From an uncultured Atopobium sp. (GTDB taxonomy: Bacteria > Actinomycetota > Coriobacteriia > Coriobacteriales > Atopobiaceae), in assembly GCA_946997485.1 (NCBI GenBank), contig CAMPVF010000004.1, forward strand, positions 1 to 64,000: 64,000 bases of DNA, given 5' to 3'. The position numbers and the translations under genes were made by a program. This document shows, one piece after another, positions 52,294 through 62,500 of the stretch; positions within the stretch are counted from its first letter, which is position 1, and the number at the start of each line of letters is the position of its first letter. The notes under the pieces were generated by a model. It saw only the letters and a list, made by a program, of their open reading frames with translations. It made no database searches and was not told the DNA's origin.

Positions 52294-54009
52294 TTACTGG
52301 TGATAATACGATAAAAATGTTGTGAGTTTATCCATTGCTGTTTGGAGCGTTTGTAAACGCGGCAGATACACAATGCGGAAGTATCCCGGTGTTTGCCAGT
52401 TAAAGCCCTTACCATGCACAATAAGCACCTTTTGTTGACGCAGCAAATCGAGGGCAAATTTTTCGTCGTCACTAATGTTGAACCACGCAGGATCGAGTTT
52501 GACAAACATATAGAATGCCGCATGCGGCTTTACCACCGATACGCCTTCTATCTGCTGTAGAGCGTTATAGCAAAATTCGCGCTGTTCAAAAACACGCCCT
52601 TTCGGCACCAAATACTTCTCAACACTTTGGTAGCCGCCCAGCGCCGTTTGCACAATTGATTGTGCTGGCACATTGGAGCATAAGCGCATGTTGGAGAGCA
52701 TATTAATGCCCATCATATAATCTTGCGCACGGTTTTTATCGCCCGATAAACTCATCCAGCCAATACGAAAACCAGCAATCATATGCGACTTTGAAAGACC
52801 GCTAAACGTTACGCAAAATACGTCGGGAGCAAGCGATGCAATGGACGTATGCGTTTTGCCATCCATCACTAACCGGTCGTAAATTTCGTCCGAAAAGATA
52901 ATCAAATTGAACTCACGCGCAATTTGAACAATTTGTTCAAGTAACTCTTTGCTGTACACCGCGCCCGTTGGATTGTTTGGGTTGATGATAACAATTGCTT
53001 TGGTACGCGGGGTAATCTTTGAGCGGATATCGGCAATATCAGGGAACCAATCTTGCTGCTCATCACACAGATAGTGCACCGCAGTGCCGCCTGCAAGCGT
53101 TGCACACGCTGTCCATAATGGGTAATCGGGGCTTGGGATAAGTATCTCATCTCCCGCATCAAGGAGTGCTTGCATGCATAAGTTAATAAGTTCAGATACG
53201 CCGTTACCCGTGTAAATGTCTTCCATTTGAACATTTGGAATGCCCCGGAGCTGATCGTATTGCATGATTGCCTTGCGTGCAGCAAAAAGACCTCGACTAT
53301 CTGAATAGCCTTCACATTCTTTAAGCTGCTGTTGCATATCAAAGATAACCTCGTCAGGAGCACGAAAACCAAAAGGAGCAGGGTTACCAATGTTCAATTT
53401 GTACACGTGATTTCCTTGCGCTTCCATGCGATACGCTTCATCAACAACAGGACCGCGCACATCGTACAAAACATCATTGAGCTTCGTTGATTTAGTAAAC
53501 ACACGAGAAGAACGCGCAAACGATGGCGCGCAAGAAGTGCTGTCTTTCACATTACTGTCCGATCCACCAATGCTCGCTACACCAGATGTGTCTGCAGGTT
53601 CAGATGCACAAGAATGCTGCTGCGCTACGTGACTGGAACTTTCATCCATAACACCATCATCCTGAACTTCGTCTTGTGCTGCAGATACCTTTTCACCATG
53701 AGGCATGTCCACACGATCGGGTGTGCTCACAGCTGCCATATCCTCTTTATCATGGATGGCAGATTCATCATGCCGCATAGATGCGTGCACATCACACGAT
53801 GTATCTGTGTCACTATCAGATAGTCCCAGCATGTCGCACAGCACGTCATACGTTTGACGCCGCGGCTGGCTTTTCCCATTCATATACTGACTTAGTTTGC
53901 TTTTTCCCAGCTTAATACCACGTTCTGCAGCCATATCTATAACGTCAACTTGTCGATAATTCATGCGACGCATAGCATCCCTAAGCTGTTTGGCAAATGT
54001 TTGTTTCAT
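52294..54009 (-). CDS. HTH-domain/aminotransferase fusion (AlaA-like)
   Basis: A 571-residue two-part protein. Residues 1-62 form an XRE-like helix-turn-helix (KQLRDAMRRMNYRQVDVIDMA, then GKSKLSQYMNGKSQPRRQTY). A disordered acidic Ser/Asp linker runs from 63 to about 165. The rest is a fold type I class I/II aminotransferase closest to AlaA: NIGNPAPFGF, YTGNGVSELI, INPNNPTGAVYS, SDEIYDRLVMDG, and the cofactor Lys in TFSGLSKSHMIAGFRIGW. It probably makes alanine from pyruvate and glutamate. The HTH may add autoregulation. This differs from MocR/GabR proteins, which have a GntR winged helix. The start follows GAGG. Confidence 0.88.
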   Translation of the reverse strand: MKQTFAKQLRDAMRRMNYRQVDVIDMAAERGIKLGKSKLSQYMNGKSQPRRQTYDVLCDMLGLSDSDTDTSCDVHASMRHDESAIHDKEDMAAVSTPDRVDMPHGEKVSAAQDEVQDDGVMDESSSHVAQQHSCASEPADTSGVASIGGSDSNVKDSTSCAPSFARSSRVFTKSTKLNDVLYDVRGPVVDEAYRMEAQGNHVYKLNIGNPAPFGFRAPDEVIFDMQQQLKECEGYSDSRGLFAARKAIMQYDQLRGIPNVQMEDIYTGNGVSELINLCMQALLDAGDEILIPSPDYPLWTACATLAGGTAVHYLCDEQQDWFPDIADIRSKITPRTKAIVIINPNNPTGAVYSKELLEQIVQIAREFNLIIFSDEIYDRLVMDGKTHTSIASLAPDVFCVTFSGLSKSHMIAGFRIGWMSLSGDKNRAQDYMMGINMLSNMRLCSNVPAQSIVQTALGGYQSVEKYLVPKGRVFEQREFCYNALQQIEGVSVVKPHAAFYMFVKLDPAWFNISDDEKFALDLLRQQKVLIVHGKGFNWQTPGYFRIVYLPRLQTLQTAMDKLTTFLSYYHQ

Positions 54010-54059
54010 AGCGCCTCATTTCTGTTGGTTACCCAACATCGCTACCAATACTGCATAAG

Positions 54060-54435
54060 GTTCAATTTCCCTCAAGTTCAATTTTTCGTTGAGTTCAATT
54101 TTGTGGTAAGTTCATTTTACGCCAAGTTCAATTAAAAGTTCAAAATAACAACGAACCCAAGGTTCATCTAGCCTTGGGTTCAGTATAAAGAGTTCAATTT
54201 TAAATATCACGCACGGTGTATGAACCGTAGTAAAAATCGCAAAAAACACACGTTTACCTGCTGTTTTTATCCATCGATTCCGTGCGAGTTTGATGCAAGT
54301 TTACTGCACGTGTGGCGCCCTAAACGATGATAAAAGTTCAACTTTTTTTGCAGATTATGTGTAAAAGATGGTCATAAAGTTCAATTTCCGTGCAGATTTT
54401 ATGCATGATGCACGTTTACTGCAAGAAAAGTTCAA
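54060..54435. repeat. GTTCAA array and two-copy 20-bp repeat between fprA and the aminotransferase gene
   Basis: GTTCAA on the plus strand starts at 54060, 54076, 54093, 54126 and 54138 (with GTTCAT at 54110), a spacing of 12-17 bases, then at 54192, 54336, 54379 and 54430. A 20-bp unit TGATGCA(A/C)GTTTACTGCA(C/A)G occurs at 54291-54310 and 54406-54425, each with CCGTGC a little before. This 430-base gap holds no gene. All words lie in one direction, reading TTGAAC in the sense of both flanking genes. Confidence 0.85.
54153..54181 (-). terminator. Hairpin within the fprA-aminotransferase gap
   Basis: GAACCCAAGG (54153-54162) pairs with CCTTGGGTTC (54172-54181). On the minus strand GTTGTTATTTTG follows, a loose T-rich tract. 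It may end the fprA transcript, though it lies 260 bases after the stop. Confidence 0.55.
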
Positions 54436-54442
54436 TGTAACC

Positions 54443-55720
54443 TTAATGAAGCTTGCACGACACATCATCGCAAGGGTCGTTATGCACCGTATGGGGGTCT
54501 GGCTCAAAGAATGGATTATCACGCACCGCTTGTGCTAACGCGTGAGCAAGTGTATCAAGCTGCTGAACCGTGTCCTCTTTTACACCCGAATGAATGGTAA
54601 TTTCCGGCTCAAGGTAGGTAATGTCCTTAAGGCCATCAAGCTCCTTTTTCATGAGCGAATTTGCAAGCGGACCCCAGGTACCGTTCTCGATAAGACCAAC
54701 CCAACGGTTGCGCAAATTGTGACTATGAATGTCGTGTAGTAAGAACTGCATACGGTCAAATATGCCCATATTATAGGTAGCAGCCGCAAACACCCAGGTA
54801 GAGTATTCAAATGCACGCGACAACATTTCTGACAAGCTTGTTTTCGACACGTCGAACACGCGAACATTGCGCACGCCAAGTTCTGCCAATTTAACGGATA
54901 GAATGTCGGCAGCATTTTCGGTTCCGCTATACACCGAACCATAAAAAATAGCAACCGAGTTAATTTCGGGAGTATACGTTGCCCATTTCTTATAACGATC
55001 CAAAATGAGGTGGAAATCTTTTCGCCAAATTACCCCATGAAGTGGACAAATGTAGTTAATCTCGAGCTTTCCTGCTTTCTTTAAGAGCGCATTTGTTTGC
55101 GGACCATACTTGCCCACAATATTGGTGTAATAGCGACGGGTTTCATCTGGCCAATCGCGCTCCCATTCAACTTCATCAGCAAAAATACCACCCGAAAGTG
55201 CACCGTAGGCTCCAAAGGCATCGGCAGCAAACAAAATCTTAGACGTGGTTTCGTAGCTCACCATTACTTCCGGCCAGTGAACCATCGGCGCCATAATAAA
55301 CTGCAGCGTATGTTCACCTAAACACAGGGTATCGCCCTCTTTAACAACAATTTTCCTGCTATCAACATCAAAATCGTAAAACTGCTCCATCATGCGAAAT
55401 GCCTTTGCTGTGGCAACAATTTTCATAGCTGGATATTTTTCAACGAGCGCAGGAATTGCCGCACAGTGATCGGGTTCCATATGATCGACCACCATATAAT
55501 CGAGCGGACGCCCCGCAAGCACGTGTGCCAAATTTTCGTGAAATTGTTGTTCAACTGCAGCGTCAATACCGTCCATTAAACAGGTTTTTTCATCAACAAT
55601 AACGTAATTGTTATATGACATACCTGCTGGTACTTCATAGGTATTTTCAAAAAGTGCAAGACGCCTATCTTGCGCACCCGTCCACCAAACACCATCAAGC
55701 ACCTTACGTACGTTATACAT
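54443..55720 (-). CDS. Flavodiiron protein (FprA family)
   Basis: A type A flavodiiron protein that reduces oxygen to water (or NO to N2O) and so protects anaerobes. The 425-residue protein has an N-terminal metallo-beta-lactamase-like domain with the di-iron ligands His80, Glu82, Asp84 and His85 (DHMEPDH), then MVHWPEVM, FAADAFG and CPLHGVIW. A flavodoxin domain follows from about 265 (AIFYGSVYSGTENAAD, FAAATYNMG). There is no fused rubredoxin or reductase, so electrons must come from separate partners. It ends in a Cys/His-containing tail (DPCDDVSCKLH). A strong AAGGGGGAG precedes the start. Confidence 0.95.
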   Translation of the reverse strand: MYNVRKVLDGVWWTGAQDRRLALFENTYEVPAGMSYNNYVIVDEKTCLMDGIDAAVEQQFHENLAHVLAGRPLDYMVVDHMEPDHCAAIPALVEKYPAMKIVATAKAFRMMEQFYDFDVDSRKIVVKEGDTLCLGEHTLQFIMAPMVHWPEVMVSYETTSKILFAADAFGAYGALSGGIFADEVEWERDWPDETRRYYTNIVGKYGPQTNALLKKAGKLEINYICPLHGVIWRKDFHLILDRYKKWATYTPEINSVAIFYGSVYSGTENAADILSVKLAELGVRNVRVFDVSKTSLSEMLSRAFEYSTWVFAAATYNMGIFDRMQFLLHDIHSHNLRNRWVGLIENGTWGPLANSLMKKELDGLKDITYLEPEITIHSGVKEDTVQQLDTLAHALAQAVRDNPFFEPDPHTVHNDPCDDVSCKLH

Positions 55721-55811
55721 ACGCTCCCCCTTCTCTTTACCCGTTGTGAACCCGCGATACGCCCGAAGCCCTCTGCGCTATATCGGGTTATGCATATTTC
55801 ACCTAATCAAC

Positions 55812-55817
55812 TATAAT
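55812..55817 (+). promoter_or_regulatory. Consensus -10 box before the EEP protein gene
   Basis: TATAAT lies 83 bases before the start of the plus-strand gene at 55901. No good -35 box stands 17 bases upstream. The same divergent region must serve fprA. Confidence 0.4.
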
Positions 55818-55900
55818 ACTCCTAGGTATAACAACACATGGTGTGTATACCCAAACACTGCGCCATATAACAGGAGTATTGGCAAGTACGAGGAGCCGAT

Positions 55901-57442
55901 ATGGACGAGCAAAAAGCAGCAACAACGCAACCTACTCATGAAGCCCCAGCGGATATTACGGCCAACGTGCGCACTACAGATGCGCAGGTTGATGAGCCGG
56001 CTGATACTCAAGCTGATGCAACTCCAGATATGTGCGAAGCGGACACTCCTCACACAAGCGACAACGATTCACAGACTCAAAATGCACCACAGAATGACAC
56101 ACCCGCTGAAGTTCAAGACGAGCCCCATGATACTATGCGCGCAGCTTATCACAAACACGCTGCAGATGATCCCATATCAAAAAGCACGTCTACGCTGCAA
56201 ACACTTAATCGAATTCCCTTTGTAAACCTCACCGACCACACACGGGCGCAAGCACGGAAAGAAAGACGCGCTCACAGAAAAGTTCAAAAACACAAGTTTT
56301 CGGTGCTTATCACTATTCTTAAATGTATCGTAGCTGCCTGTGTAGTATGTGGTATTGCATTTACTGGCTATGCTGCATACCTTGAGAGCTACTACAAACG
56401 TATCGTCGATCCTTACATTTGCAAAATCGACGACCCAACAAGTGGCGATACTACAGCGCAGCCCAAACAAGTTGAGTGGAACACAACCTATACCGCTACC
56501 ACGTATAACGTGGGATTTGGTGCCTACACGCCTTCGTACACATTCTTTATGGACAAAGGTGCAATGAACGACGGTACGCAAACCCAAGGTACCTATGGTA
56601 AAGCCCGCAGTAAGCAGGCAGTTATCGATGCAACAAACACATCACTTGAAACTATCCGCACGGCAAACAATGGCAAGACGCCCGATTTTTTGCTCTTCCA
56701 AGAAATTGACGTACAATCCGACCGTAGCTATCAGGTAAATCAGGTTGAAGAAGCAAAAAAGATGTTTAGCAGCTACAATTCAACCTTTGCATCCAATTTT
56801 CACTCAGGATTTCTTATCTATCCTTTGCACGATATGCATGGCGCCGTGCAGTCGGGCTTGCTTTCCATGTCGGCAATTGACATCACCAATGCAACTCGTT
56901 ATAGCTATCCCGTTTCTACCAAGTTCCCTGATAAATTCTTCGATCTCGATCGTTGTTTTCAGGTAACTCGCTATCGCACGCCCGACAATCATGAACTGGT
57001 TATGATTAATTCGCATATGTCGGCATACGACGCAAACGGTGAGTACCGTGCAAAACAGCTCAACGTATTGAACAATTTCCTTACCGAAGAACGTGCGAAG
57101 GGTAATTACGTTATAGCAGGTGGCGACTGGAATCATGCGCTGGGAGGTTCAATTTCTGCGTATCCGTCTCAGCAACAAATTCCATCATGGGTAGCAGAGC
57201 TTAACGACAGCGATCTCGCAGAAGGTTTTCGCTACGTTACGCCCGACAACCTAAGCGACACGCCTACCTGCCGTGGTGATGACATCCCTTATCAAAAAGG
57301 TGTTACGTACACAACAACTGTTGATGGCTTTATGGTTTCGGACAACATAGATGCACACGCAACAAACATCGATACCGAATTTGCATCGAGCGATCACAAC
57401 CCTGTGCTCCTACGTTTTACCCTTATCCACCAGGGAAAATAA
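55901..57442 (+). CDS. Membrane-anchored endonuclease/exonuclease/phosphatase family protein
   Basis: A 513-residue protein of the EEP (DNase I-like) superfamily. The first 130 residues are a cytoplasmic, acidic then basic tail (ARKERRAHRKVQKHKF). One membrane segment follows (about 135-157), and the catalytic domain would face outside. Active-site motifs: ATTYNVGFG (Asn), LLFQEIDVQ (Glu), VMINSHMSAYD (His), IAGGDWNHALGG (Asp, Asn) and FASSDHNPVLL (Asp, His). Relatives act on nucleic acids, phospholipids (sphingomyelinase-like) or sugar phosphates. The substrate cannot be told. The start follows ACGAGGAG. Confidence 0.85.
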   Translation: MDEQKAATTQPTHEAPADITANVRTTDAQVDEPADTQADATPDMCEADTPHTSDNDSQTQNAPQNDTPAEVQDEPHDTMRAAYHKHAADDPISKSTSTLQTLNRIPFVNLTDHTRAQARKERRAHRKVQKHKFSVLITILKCIVAACVVCGIAFTGYAAYLESYYKRIVDPYICKIDDPTSGDTTAQPKQVEWNTTYTATTYNVGFGAYTPSYTFFMDKGAMNDGTQTQGTYGKARSKQAVIDATNTSLETIRTANNGKTPDFLLFQEIDVQSDRSYQVNQVEEAKKMFSSYNSTFASNFHSGFLIYPLHDMHGAVQSGLLSMSAIDITNATRYSYPVSTKFPDKFFDLDRCFQVTRYRTPDNHELVMINSHMSAYDANGEYRAKQLNVLNNFLTEERAKGNYVIAGGDWNHALGGSISAYPSQQQIPSWVAELNDSDLAEGFRYVTPDNLSDTPTCRGDDIPYQKGVTYTTTVDGFMVSDNIDAHATNIDTEFASSDHNPVLLRFTLIHQGK

Positions 57443-57456
57443 ACATTAAACTTAAT

Positions 57457-57484
57457 TTGAACTAAACTTGAACTTTATTTGAAC
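57457..57484 (+). repeat. TTGAAC cluster after the EEP gene
   Basis: TTGAAC starts at 57457, 57468 and 57479, exactly 11 bases apart, just after the stop at 57442 and in its sense direction. A hairpin TGCGCGTA/TACGCGCA (57489-57496, 57513-57520) follows and may be the terminator. Confidence 0.8.
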
Positions 57485-57570
57485 GTCCTGCGCGTACGAG
57501 GTAAACACCAGATACGCGCATTACAACAGGGAGCTAAACGAAAACCTAGGCACAATAAATAGAAACGTGC

Positions 57571-57602
57571 CGCACGGGTTTATGACCGCACGGGTTTATG
57601 AC
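57571..57602. repeat. Tandem 16-bp duplication across the nadE stop
   Basis: CCGCACGGGTTTATGA occurs twice in direct succession. The second copy contains the nadE stop codon (57596-57598), so the duplication lies at the 3' end of the gene. Confidence 0.85.
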
Positions 57603-59548
57603 GTGAGATGTTCAAGATCAGCAAGCCAAAGTTGAACATGTGCATCTGACGGCATGCGCAAATCACCGCGAGGCGACAGGGCAACCGTACCCACTTTAGG
57701 ACCATCACACATACAACTACGCTTAAATTGCTGGCTAAAAAAGCGCCGATAAAACGTTCGAAGCCACATCAAAATGGTTGCATCATCGTAGTTTCCTTCA
57801 AACGCATGCCGCGCAAGTCGATAAATGACGTGAGGCGCAGCAGCTTTACGCAGCACGTAATACAAAAAGAAGTCGTGCAGCTCATATGGACCTACTAAAT
57901 CTTCAGTTTTTTGCGCAATGGTGCCATCACTTTGCGCAGGCAAGAGCTCGGGCGACACCGGCGTATCAAGAATATCAAGCAGCACATCATATACACCATT
58001 GGTGTCTGAACCTGACGCTGCCCTATCCGCCTCATATTGAACCACGTAGCGTACCAGCGTTTTTGGCACACCAACATTAACGGCGTACATCGACATGTGA
58101 TCGGCATTATAGGTAGCCCACCCCAGCGCAAATTCGCTTAAATCGCCCGTACCAACAACCAAACCCGATTCCTGATTCGCAATATCCATAAGAATTTGAG
58201 TGCGCTCGCGCGCCTGCGCGTTTTCGTAGGTTACATCCTTATCTTCTTCGCTGTGGCCAATATCGGCAAAATGTTGGCGTACAGCAGCAACGATGGAAAT
58301 TTCGCGTAAGGTTGCACCAAGCGCATCGGCAAGCACAGCAGCATTACCGTGCGTACGCTGCGTGGTGCCAAAACCGGGCATAGTAACAGCAATTATTGCC
58401 GACGGACTCAAATCAATACAGGCACAGGCACGCACGCACACAAGCAGCGCAAGCGTGGAATCAAGACCACCAGAAAGCCCCAATACCAGCGTTTGTGAGT
58501 GCGTATGAAGCATACGCTTTGCCAAACCATGTGCCTGAATAGACAAAATTTCTTCGCAGCGATGTGCGCGCTCAGAAGGGTCATGTGGAACAAACGGATG
58601 CGGGTCGATATAACGTGTAAGGTGACAAGGTTCAAGTTCAAGTTCAAATTGCTGATAGGAATACTGAGGAGCGCTTGGCATGTTCGGATCGAATACCTCA
58701 AAGGTAGATGTTCTGCGACGCTGCACGTCAAGTGAGGTAAGATCGATTTGCGTGAAAATAGGTGTTTCGCTAAAACCTGAACTTTCGGCAAGAATGGTGC
58801 CATTTTCTGCAACCATGTTGTGTGCGGAAAACACAACATCCTGCGTAGATTCACTCCACGGCGCGCACGCATACACATACCCGCAGATACAACGCGCACT
58901 TTGCTGCGCAATAAGGCTGCGACGATAGCGTGATTTATTTACTTGGGCAGGCGTTGCACTTAAGTTCAAGATAAGCGTTGCACCTGCGCGCACATGATCG
59001 GATGAGGGCGGATTTGCAACCCATACGTCCTCGCAAATCTCAACAGCAACACGCAACAAAGGCATAGACGTGCAGCTAAAAATCTGACGGATACCAAACG
59101 GAATATGGGTTTTACCTGCAAAATTAATATAAACAGGCGTATCAAACCCGCGCGAAAAATGACGAAGCTCATAAAATTCGTCATAGGTAGGAATCGCACG
59201 CTTGGGAACAATACCAAGAATTGAACCTTTATGCGCAACAATGGCACAATTATATAGTTTTGAGTGATATGAAACGGGACAACCCAGTGCAATAAGTGCA
59301 TCAATATGCGCAGTTTGCTCAAGGAAGTGTTGCAGCGCTTGCTCACAGCTCCTAAGAAGGGCGGCTTGCAAGAACATATCGCCGCAAGAATATCCGCTTA
59401 CGCATAATTCGGGAAGCACAATAATACGCGCGCTGTCATACTCATATGCTTGCGTAACATCGGCAATAATGGCGTCGATATTTGCTGTTACATCGCACGG
59501 CTCAATATGTGGGCTGCGCGGCGACACGGTAATAAATCCGTCTTTCAT
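57596..59548 (-). CDS. nadE: Glutamine-dependent NAD synthase
   Basis: The last step of NAD synthesis: nicotinate adenine dinucleotide is amidated with glutamine nitrogen and ATP. The 650-residue protein has an N-terminal nitrilase-type glutaminase with Glu47 (LPELCVSGYS), Lys116 (VPKRAIPTYDEFYE) and Cys172 (VEICEDVWV). The C-terminal synthetase has the PP-loop LGLSGGLDSTLALL and VVGTGDLSEFALGWATY. The length fits the glutamine-dependent type. The start at 59548 follows AAAGGG. A run of GTTCAA words inside the gene encodes QFELELEP near 58630-58650. It follows the t6A fusion gene closely in the same direction. Confidence 0.96.
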   Translation of the reverse strand: MKDGFITVSPRSPHIEPCDVTANIDAIIADVTQAYEYDSARIIVLPELCVSGYSCGDMFLQAALLRSCEQALQHFLEQTAHIDALIALGCPVSYHSKLYNCAIVAHKGSILGIVPKRAIPTYDEFYELRHFSRGFDTPVYINFAGKTHIPFGIRQIFSCTSMPLLRVAVEICEDVWVANPPSSDHVRAGATLILNLSATPAQVNKSRYRRSLIAQQSARCICGYVYACAPWSESTQDVVFSAHNMVAENGTILAESSGFSETPIFTQIDLTSLDVQRRRTSTFEVFDPNMPSAPQYSYQQFELELEPCHLTRYIDPHPFVPHDPSERAHRCEEILSIQAHGLAKRMLHTHSQTLVLGLSGGLDSTLALLVCVRACACIDLSPSAIIAVTMPGFGTTQRTHGNAAVLADALGATLREISIVAAVRQHFADIGHSEEDKDVTYENAQARERTQILMDIANQESGLVVGTGDLSEFALGWATYNADHMSMYAVNVGVPKTLVRYVVQYEADRAASGSDTNGVYDVLLDILDTPVSPELLPAQSDGTIAQKTEDLVGPYELHDFFLYYVLRKAAAPHVIYRLARHAFEGNYDDATILMWLRTFYRRFFSQQFKRSCMCDGPKVGTVALSPRGDLRMPSDAHVQLWLADLEHLTS

Positions 59549-59577
59549 AACCACCCTTTGTTAGTAACTACCTGCAC

Positions 59578-62500
59578 TTATGCGTGCGCACCATGAGGGA
59601 AGCGCTTAGGCGGCCAATTGGGGCTCACGACGGGCTCGGCTGCACACGACCAGTCGCCAAATTTTGAATTTGGATTTGCATCAAGCGTAAAGTCTGAAAG
59701 AATACCCGCACGCCAATTGCGCAAAGCCACTAATGCAATCATTGCGCCATTATCGCCACACACCACCATGGGCGGCACGGTAACGCGAATGCCGCGCTTA
59801 GTAAATTCTTCGATGTATGCGTTGCGAAGCTCGGTATTTGCCGCAACGCCACCGCCCACGCAAAACTCTCGTGCACCCGTTTCTTCAAGCGCGCATAAGG
59901 CTTTCGAAACTTGAACATCGATAATTGCTTGTTCAAATGACGCTGCTAAATCGGGCAGATTAATGGGGCGACCAGCCTTGTTCTCACGTTCAATATACGT
60001 AATCACAGCAGTTTTTAAGCCTGATAACGAGAAGCGATAGTCGTGCGAGTACATCATGGCACGCGGGAACGAAATTGCATGTTTGTTGCCCTTAGCAGCA
60101 AGTTTAGAGATGATAGGACCTCCCGGGTATCCCAGACCAAGCGCTTTTGAAACTTTATCAAACGCTTCGCCCACCGCATCATCGATAGTTGCACCTAAAA
60201 TTTCGTAGTGACCCCACGCTTTTACGTGCACAAGCAGGGTGTTCCCGCCCGAAACAAGCGACGCGATAAAAGGCGGTTTTAAGTCGTTTGTTTCGTAAAG
60301 GTTTGCAAGCATATGCCCTTCAAGGTGATTAACTGCAATAACGGCAAGATGCGCCGTTGCACATAAGCCCTTCGCAAAGGCAATCCCCACCACAAGTGCA
60401 CCAACGAGGCCAGGACCTGCGGTAACGCCAACAGCAGAAAGATCGGTGGGATAGAGCGCCGCGCAGTTTAGGTGCGCTGCTGCTTGCTGCATAACTTCTT
60501 CGTACACGCCAACAATTGCTTCAACATGCTTACGTGATGCAATTTCGGGAACAACGCCACCAAACCGAGCATGGAAATCGAGCGAGGTTGCCACCGCATG
60601 CGCAATAACTTCACCGTGCGAATCGATAATTGCCAAACCTGTTTCGTCACATGACGACTCAATAGCAAGAATTAAATCGCCCGCAGCAGCAAGACGCTCG
60701 CGCTCTTGTGGCGTATGAGGCGCGCACACAGGTGGCCACGGACGAATTGACGCTGCCGGCTGTGCAGTTTCTGCAGGTTGTTGGTGATGACTTGAGTTAT
60801 CCTCACAGCTATGTTTGAGCGGTAATTGAACCGAAAGAATATCGGCATCAGAACCGTTTGCGTAGTAGTGAGGCCGCGTTGCAACACGCACAGCACCCAT
60901 AGCACTATATAGGGCTTGAGCTGCAGTGTTATGCGTATCAACTTCGAGCGTGAGTGTTTTGGCACCATACATTTGCCCGTCATAGGCAATGCGTTCAAAC
61001 AAACGCGAAGCAATGTGTTCATGGCGACGATCCTGTTTAACACATATGTCGTACAGCTGAATTTCGCTTCCTGCCATAACGCCACCGGCAAAACCGATAA
61101 TCGAAGCTTCATCGTGAGCAACCCACCAGGTTCTTCCCTGCTGTGTAAGTTCATCATAAAATTGCTGCTTATTCCAGGGTGTATGCGACGAATTTGCATA
61201 CACGTCTTGTTCAAGGGCGGCAACTTGTTCAATATCGTTAATCGACATAGGACGAAGTTGCAAATGCAAACCGGCAAGTTCATCATGCACGCCCGTTGTA
61301 AGAATACTTGAACTTTCTTTCATACCAAGACGCAAGCGCTCATGTTCTTCGGCATCTGAAAGACGCGTGTAAATAGGAAGTGCCAGCGCAGGATCGCCTG
61401 ATTGAACACTGCCAGCGTCAACATCATGCAAATAAGCACGAATAAGACCTATGCCCGTTGGATGCCACAGCTCCTCAGGCGCAATTGAACAAAGACCAGC
61501 TTGTTCAAATTGTTCACGATACTTAACAAGCGCGTCGCCCGAAAAAAGCATCGTATCTTTATCTTTGTGAGCAACCAGTGCATCGATAACATCTTGAACT
61601 TTATGAACAGTTTCGATAGCAAATTGCCGTTGAACTCCGCTGTCAGAAAGCGTATAAATACCGGGATAAATTTCATGACGCATAGCATCGGCAACAACGC
61701 ACACGCACCCGCGAATACCCGCATCCCACATGTGCCAGGCAACAGCGTCGAGCGTTGACACGCCATACAGCGGAATGGTACCACCGCACGCCATACCTTT
61801 TGCAGTTGCAATACCAATACGCACACCCGTAAATGAACCAGGGCCTCTACCAACAACAATGCACGAAAGGTCGCCAGTGGCACAGTGTGCTTCATCCAAA
61901 CAAGTTAAACTCGTGGTTACAAGTTCAACATTTGCTTTTCTGCGGCACATATGGTCGTGAGAAACTACCTGCGTAAGTTCAGAAGTTGCATATGACGCTG
62001 GCTGCTGTTCATGATTTTGAGATACAGACATACTCAGCGTTGCTGCTGCACACGCAAGCATATCCGACGATGTGTCAAACGCCAACACATGTGTGAGATG
62101 CTCCTCAATGCGCGTTGCACATGGCGCACTTGCAGCTGCAGCATCATGACGTGCATCGCACGCTTGCTTAAAGCGACGCAACAGCTCGTTTGAACGCGGT
62201 GAGTGCGCCGTAAACACTAGCGTACGCTCAGGTTCATCTTGAGTGGTAGCATCCACTTCATTACGCGTAATTGTTACATCAACTCTATTTGAACCAATTT
62301 CATCACTAAACTGCTCGCCCCACTCAATAATGCACGGACCATCACTATCAAGCACGTCGTAAAGCCCGGTGTCTTCGAGCTGCAATGGATCGGATAGACG
62401 GTATAAATCAAAGTGGTACAGGGGCATATCGCCACCTTCATATACCATCTCAATGGTAAAGGTGGGGCTTGTAACATCGTCCTGGATATGCATACCTTGG

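Noticed and set aside
55746..56225. 159-residue plus-strand frame upstream of the EEP gene
   Set aside because: It mostly overlaps the EEP gene in another frame and is basic, repetitive and without a ribosome binding site.
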